Below are positions 60,659 through 64,000 of a DNA stretch of 64,000 nt, in pieces (position 1 is the first letter of the stretch; each line of letters starts with the position of its first letter). The notes under the pieces are model-generated. The model searched no databases. It was not told the DNA's origin and worked only from the letters and a program-made list of their open reading frames with translations. The translations under genes were made by a program, and so were the position numbers. Source of the stretch: Lewinellaceae bacterium. Lineage in GTDB: Bacteria > Bacteroidota > Bacteroidia > Chitinophagales > Saprospiraceae. The stretch lies in NCBI GenBank assembly GCA_016719605.1, contig JADJYW010000001.1, positions 372,001 to 436,000 on the forward strand, in the 5' to 3' direction.

Positions 60659-61575
60659 GGACTGAAACGGACACCCATTTTATGGAACGCTGTAAGGCAC
60701 TGGCGGCCATAGCAGCCGAACGGGGAGAGTCGCCCGTCGGCTCGGTCGTGGTTTTGGGCGGCGAAATCATTGGAGAAGGCATCGAAGCCGGAACGTTCAG
60801 GCAGGATGTCACCTTTCATGCCGAAGTGGAGGCCGTTCGGGAAGCGGTGAGAAAACACGAAAAAGACCTCTCGGCAGCTACGATTTACAGCACGCACGAA
60901 CCCTGTATTCTGTGCAGCTACGTCATCCGGCACCATCGAATCGGTCGGGTGGTCATTCAAACGCCGGTAGTATATATTGGCGGAGCGAGTTCCGGCTATC
61001 CGGTTTTGACCGCATCGGATATCCCGATTTGGCCGCCCCCGCCCGAGGTCGTGTTTTTGAACGTTCCGATCCAACCACCGCCACATACCATGTACCCACC
61101 TATCCTCACCACCGCCCAGCCTCGTCGCCTCCTCGGCATCCGCATCCAAACCAGCCTGGCCGAAAACCGCGCCGCCGAGTTGTGGCGCGCGTTCCGGCCC
61201 AGAATCGCCGAAATACAAAACCGTCTCGGCGCCGATTTTTTCGATGTCAAGCGCTATGGCCCCGAGTTGGCAAACGGACAATTCACTCCAGCCACTGTTT
61301 TTGAAAAATGGGCCGTCGTAGAAGTGACGGACTCCAGCCACATCCCGCCCGGTATGGAAATCCTCGACCTGCCCGGCGGACTGTACGCCGTGTTCGTACA
61401 CCACGGCCCGGCAAGTGCGTTCGCCCGCACCTACCAGTACATTTTCGGCGCCTGGTTGCCCACTTCCGGGTACCTGCTGGACGAGCGACCGCATTTCGAC
61501 ATCATGGGCCCGACGTACCGCCCCGACGACCCGGAGGCTACCGAGGAGGTGTGGGTGCCGGTGCGGGAGCAATAG
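60655..61575 (+). CDS. CMP/dCMP-type nucleoside deaminase fused to a GyrI-like effector-binding domain
   Basis: 306 residues. Residues 1-140 are a zinc-dependent deaminase with the H-A-E motif (His55-Glu57) and P-C-x-x-C (Cys84, Cys87). After a proline-rich linker (P-P-P-P at about 124-127, P-P-P again near 142), residues 145-306 form a GyrI/AraC effector-binding-like domain (QTSLAENRAAELWRAFRPRI; FEKWAVVEVTDSS; PGGLYAVFVHHGP). The combination is uncommon; Met145 sits where a separate GyrI-like protein would start, so a lost stop or an indel joining two genes is possible. It ends a redox-type operon headed by the AraC regulator. Confidence 0.7.
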   Translation: MRTETDTHFMERCKALAAIAAERGESPVGSVVVLGGEIIGEGIEAGTFRQDVTFHAEVEAVREAVRKHEKDLSAATIYSTHEPCILCSYVIRHHRIGRVVIQTPVVYIGGASSGYPVLTASDIPIWPPPPEVVFLNVPIQPPPHTMYPPILTTAQPRRLLGIRIQTSLAENRAAELWRAFRPRIAEIQNRLGADFFDVKRYGPELANGQFTPATVFEKWAVVEVTDSSHIPPGMEILDLPGGLYAVFVHHGPASAFARTYQYIFGAWLPTSGYLLDERPHFDIMGPTYRPDDPEATEEVWVPVREQ

Positions 61576-61632
61576 TTAATCGCAGCCCAAATCCGTCGTT
61601 TCTGAAAGGCCCGGAACAGCAGGAGTCTTCGC

Positions 61633-64000
61633 CTACTTCGCACCCTCCGGGAAATATTTTGCCAGCAACTGCCCAAACCGTTTTGTTTCTCTGATTTTTA
61701 AAAAAACCGGCTCGTCCGTCATCAGTTTCGATGTGGGTAGCCAGTGCTCGAGTGATTTTTCCAACCAGTCAAGCGCCTGTTTGTCCTGCCCCTTTCCGGC
61801 ATAGTAAATGGCCATGCAGTACGGCCCGCGCCACGAGTTCGGCTCTTCTTCCAGTATTTTTTGGAATTGGGCGAGTGCCTCGGCAGCGCGTTTTTGACGG
61901 AGGAGGAACAGGCCGAAGTCTTTTTGCAGGCATTCGAGCAGGCCCGACTCCCGAGCAAGCAACCATCCCGTGCTGGGAATCTCAATCTGAAGGGCCGCCT
62001 GAAAAAGGCTGTCGGCCTGCGTAGGGTTGCCTTCTTTTTCAGCGAGAATTGCCTCGTACCGATTCCGACGAATTTCTGTATTAAAATCAGCCGGTACAAG
62101 GGAAAAACCTTTTTGCAACAATGCCCGACCTGCTGCGAGGTTGCCCGATTCAATTTGAAAAAGGCCCTTTGCCAGTAGGGATTGCATGATGTAAACCGGC
62201 GCGATATCCCCAACTGATAATTTGACGGCTATTTTATCTGCCAGATCGAATTGCTCGTTTTGTTCCAGTGCTCCGACTAAATAATAAAGGGACGACAACC
62301 GCATATCAGCGGTAGTTGACGGGTTTTTTAAAATAGAATCGGCCAACGCTACCGCTTGCTGCTGCCGTCGGGTTTTGGCCAAGAGCACGATTGAATACAT
62401 GCTTGCCATATTGTTGAGGCTTGGATCGATGGCACGCGATTGCTCAAAATACTGCTCCGATCGCTCGTATTCCTTCCGCATCAGGCAGGTGACCCCCACG
62501 GTCGAGTAGGCGTTGTAGATTTCCGGCCGTTCCCGGATCATTTTTTCCGACAGGGCCAGCGACTCGTCCGTGCGGTTTGTCCACTGATATAACCACGAAA
62601 GTCGTTCCTGAACCACATACGAGTTGGGTTTGATCTTCAAGGCGCTGTTCATCCAGAACTCGGAATCGTTTGTTTCAGAATAAAGCCCTCCATATTGATA
62701 CGCCAATTCTAAATAGGGCAAAATCCATTGCGGCGAATGGTTTACAGCCAATTTGAGCCAGATCAACGTGGTATCAAAGGTGGCATAGTCCCCGTCATTA
62801 TAAAAAGTGCTCGCATAGGCGTAATAGAGATAACCCGAAACACTGTCGAGCGCCATTGCTTCGCGCAATTTTTGCTGCGCAATGGGCCGGATGGAGTCCT
62901 GAAAAGCAAGAGTCACATTCTCGGCGTTCAGCGATTGGGTAAGGTTGTAACTTTCGAAATACAGCTCTTTTGAGCGCAGTGCGGGGTACATGTAGTGTTT
63001 TTCACCCAACAGTTCGATGGTGCGGCGGAGGTAACGCGGGTACTCGTTGTACTTTTCAGGGTTGTACAGAAAGTGATTTATCTCGTAGGGGTTGTCGGCG
63101 AGCAGGGCGTTAAGGGCCTGTTGCACCTCATCTTGCAAGGCTACCGCGAAGTTGCGACGCATCAGGCCGTGCATCGGTTTCAGAGCCTCGTTTTGAAGCA
63201 GTTGTTTGTAAAAAATATCGGCGCAGGAGTCACCGTCCAGCAAATTGCCGGCTGCCAGCGCGTTTTCAAAACGATGATAAAGCGCCTGCGTGGCCGAGTC
63301 GGTGTTTGCCAGAAAAACCTCGACGAGGCCCTTGCTGTCCGTCCCGGAGAAAACCTGAGGCACGTCTTTTTTTCGATTCCGGATGTCGGCCAGCGCGGCA
63401 GAGTCCACTCGCGCGAGCAAGACATTCCGGTCTCCAACGGTGAGCGGCGTTTGCTGGTGTGGAGCGGTTTCGGCGGGCACCTTGTCCTCGAGGTACCGGT
63501 CCATTTCCCGAAGAGCAATACTGCCGTCCGCGTTCTGGTCGGCCAATCCGGAAAGGCCGTCAAGCAGGTGATAGGAAAAGACCCCGCGCCCGTCGCCCCA
63601 CTGCCGCCCTTCGAGCGAAAACTCGTTGGGCTGGCAGGACATGATCTTCACTTCGTTGGCGAACTGCTGCGCGAGCGCCTGGGCAGTGGCTTGTGTGCCG
63701 CCGATACTGCTGCCCGCCAGTTTTCCGGCATGGCAAGCATCTGCCACGACCGTCACGCGGGCCTTTTTGTCCATCGAAAGCGTAGAAACGATGTCCTGCA
63801 AATAGATAATTGAGTAGGCCCCGGCCTTGTAATTGGTCGGGGGAGTGTCCCAGGCAAGCAAAAAACCGAACTGGCCGCGGGTTTTTGTTTCCACGTCACC
63901 GTGCCCGGAGAAATAAATGATACACTGGTCGCCCTCGCCGGAAGCCTCGACAAGCCAATCGAGCGACGCGGAGAAGCGAGCATTGGTGGCTTTGTTGTTG
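61633..64000 (-). CDS. caspase (C14) domain-TPR protein, N-terminus outside window
   Basis: The frame is open from the window edge to 61633, 788 codons visible. The catalytic dyad of caspase/metacaspase-like peptidases is intact: His in YFSGHGD (codon 63901-63903) and Cys in VVADACHAG (codon 63733-63735). An EF-hand-like loop (D-Q-N-A-D-G-S) follows in about 65 residues after the Cys. The C-terminal 450 residues are TPR helices (SALKIKPNSYVVQERLSWLY, NAYSTVGVTCLM, SEQYFEQSRAIDPSL). Such proteins are proteolytic effectors or peptide-processing factors in bacterial conflict and signalling systems. What lies further 5' is not visible. Confidence 0.85.
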   Translation of the reverse strand, partial: NNKATNARFSASLDWLVEASGEGDQCIIYFSGHGDVETKTRGQFGFLLAWDTPPTNYKAGAYSIIYLQDIVSTLSMDKKARVTVVADACHAGKLAGSSIGGTQATAQALAQQFANEVKIMSCQPNEFSLEGRQWGDGRGVFSYHLLDGLSGLADQNADGSIALREMDRYLEDKVPAETAPHQQTPLTVGDRNVLLARVDSAALADIRNRKKDVPQVFSGTDSKGLVEVFLANTDSATQALYHRFENALAAGNLLDGDSCADIFYKQLLQNEALKPMHGLMRRNFAVALQDEVQQALNALLADNPYEINHFLYNPEKYNEYPRYLRRTIELLGEKHYMYPALRSKELYFESYNLTQSLNAENVTLAFQDSIRPIAQQKLREAMALDSVSGYLYYAYASTFYNDGDYATFDTTLIWLKLAVNHSPQWILPYLELAYQYGGLYSETNDSEFWMNSALKIKPNSYVVQERLSWLYQWTNRTDESLALSEKMIRERPEIYNAYSTVGVTCLMRKEYERSEQYFEQSRAIDPSLNNMASMYSIVLLAKTRRQQQAVALADSILKNPSTTADMRLSSLYYLVGALEQNEQFDLADKIAVKLSVGDIAPVYIMQSLLAKGLFQIESGNLAAGRALLQKGFSLVPADFNTEIRRNRYEAILAEKEGNPTQADSLFQAALQIEIPSTGWLLARESGLLECLQKDFGLFLLRQKRAAEALAQFQKILEEEPNSWRGPYCMAIYYAGKGQDKQALDWLEKSLEHWLPTSKLMTDEPVFLKIRETKRFGQLLAKYFPEGAK

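Noticed and set aside
1..64000. tRNA, rRNA or riboswitch genes
   Set aside because: No cloverleaf or rRNA-like conserved stretch was seen by eye in the intergenic regions; an exact scan with covariance models could still find a small one.

Overview
The window looks like a chromosome segment of a Bacteroidota bacterium, most likely of the Saprospiria/Lewinella type. The evidence is moderately high GC, a SprB-repeat adhesin ending in a type B gliding/T9SS C-terminal domain, a surface-type fasciclin lipoprotein, Asp-box propeller proteins, a DUF5916 protein, an ABC-2 permease fused to an M1 peptidase, and promoter boxes of the Bacteroidota type (TAnnTTTG). No rRNA, tRNA, CRISPR array or complete insertion sequence was seen. 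The species call is inference.

Layout. 0-5.3 kb: a partial Rpn/PD-(D/E)XK nuclease, a VOC protein, DUF1801, an Asp-box lipoprotein, a B12-binding radical SAM enzyme and a frameshifted CoA-dependent acyltransferase. 5.5-15.8 kb: one gene of about 3445 codons with LamG, beta/gamma-crystallin-like, coiled-coil and PKD-like modules but no signal peptide or T9SS tail. 16-22 kb: small membrane/exported proteins, a MITE-like element beside a gene remnant, and the peptidase-permease fusion. 22.1-25.5 kb: str operon (rpsL, rpsG, fusA). 25.8-30.1 kb: KAS III, glutaminase, nucleotidyltransferase, FucP-type transporter. 30.3-34.4 kb: minus-strand envelope genes (Omp85-type barrel, two membrane proteins, one lysozyme-like). 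34.5-37.8 kb: SbcD-like nuclease, then a close pair of an EAD11-like membrane protein and a shortened NAPRTase homologue. 37.9-40.6 kb: prfC and a fasciclin lipoprotein. 41-47.6 kb: giant SprB adhesin and a TauE/SafE gene. 47.6-54.9 kb: DUF5916, nucleotidyltransferase, lipoprotein and large propeller genes. 55-57.6 kb: small protein, TonB-C-like protein, methyltransferase, VanW. 57.6-61.6 kb: AraC regulator followed by AhpD-like, thioredoxin, SnoaL-like, FMN-binding and deaminase genes (plausibly redox-related). 61.6-64 kb: caspase-TPR protein running off the right edge.

Two themes cut across the window. First, six single-base indels break or locally scramble five genes (4.76, 44.16, 44.68, 47.27, 48.89 and 52.11 kb). 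Most lie in short homopolymers and five of the six lie within 8 kb, which suggests residual sequencing error, so the affected proteins should be read as composites. Second, intergenic DNA is rich in short structured repeats: stop-codon-linked hairpins beginning AGAGCAT, inverted-repeat elements of about 120-190 bp, heptamer arrays directly after stop codons, and a repeat that has lengthened a transporter C-terminus.

The best candidate for undescribed biology is the EAD11-like/NAPRTase-like pair at 35.8-37.8 kb, next to an SbcD-like nuclease with no SbcC. Its N-terminal domain belongs to an adaptor class tied to bacterial conflict systems, and a caspase protein of the type such adaptors recruit lies 25 kb away. 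The giant unsecreted LamG/PKD protein is the second.
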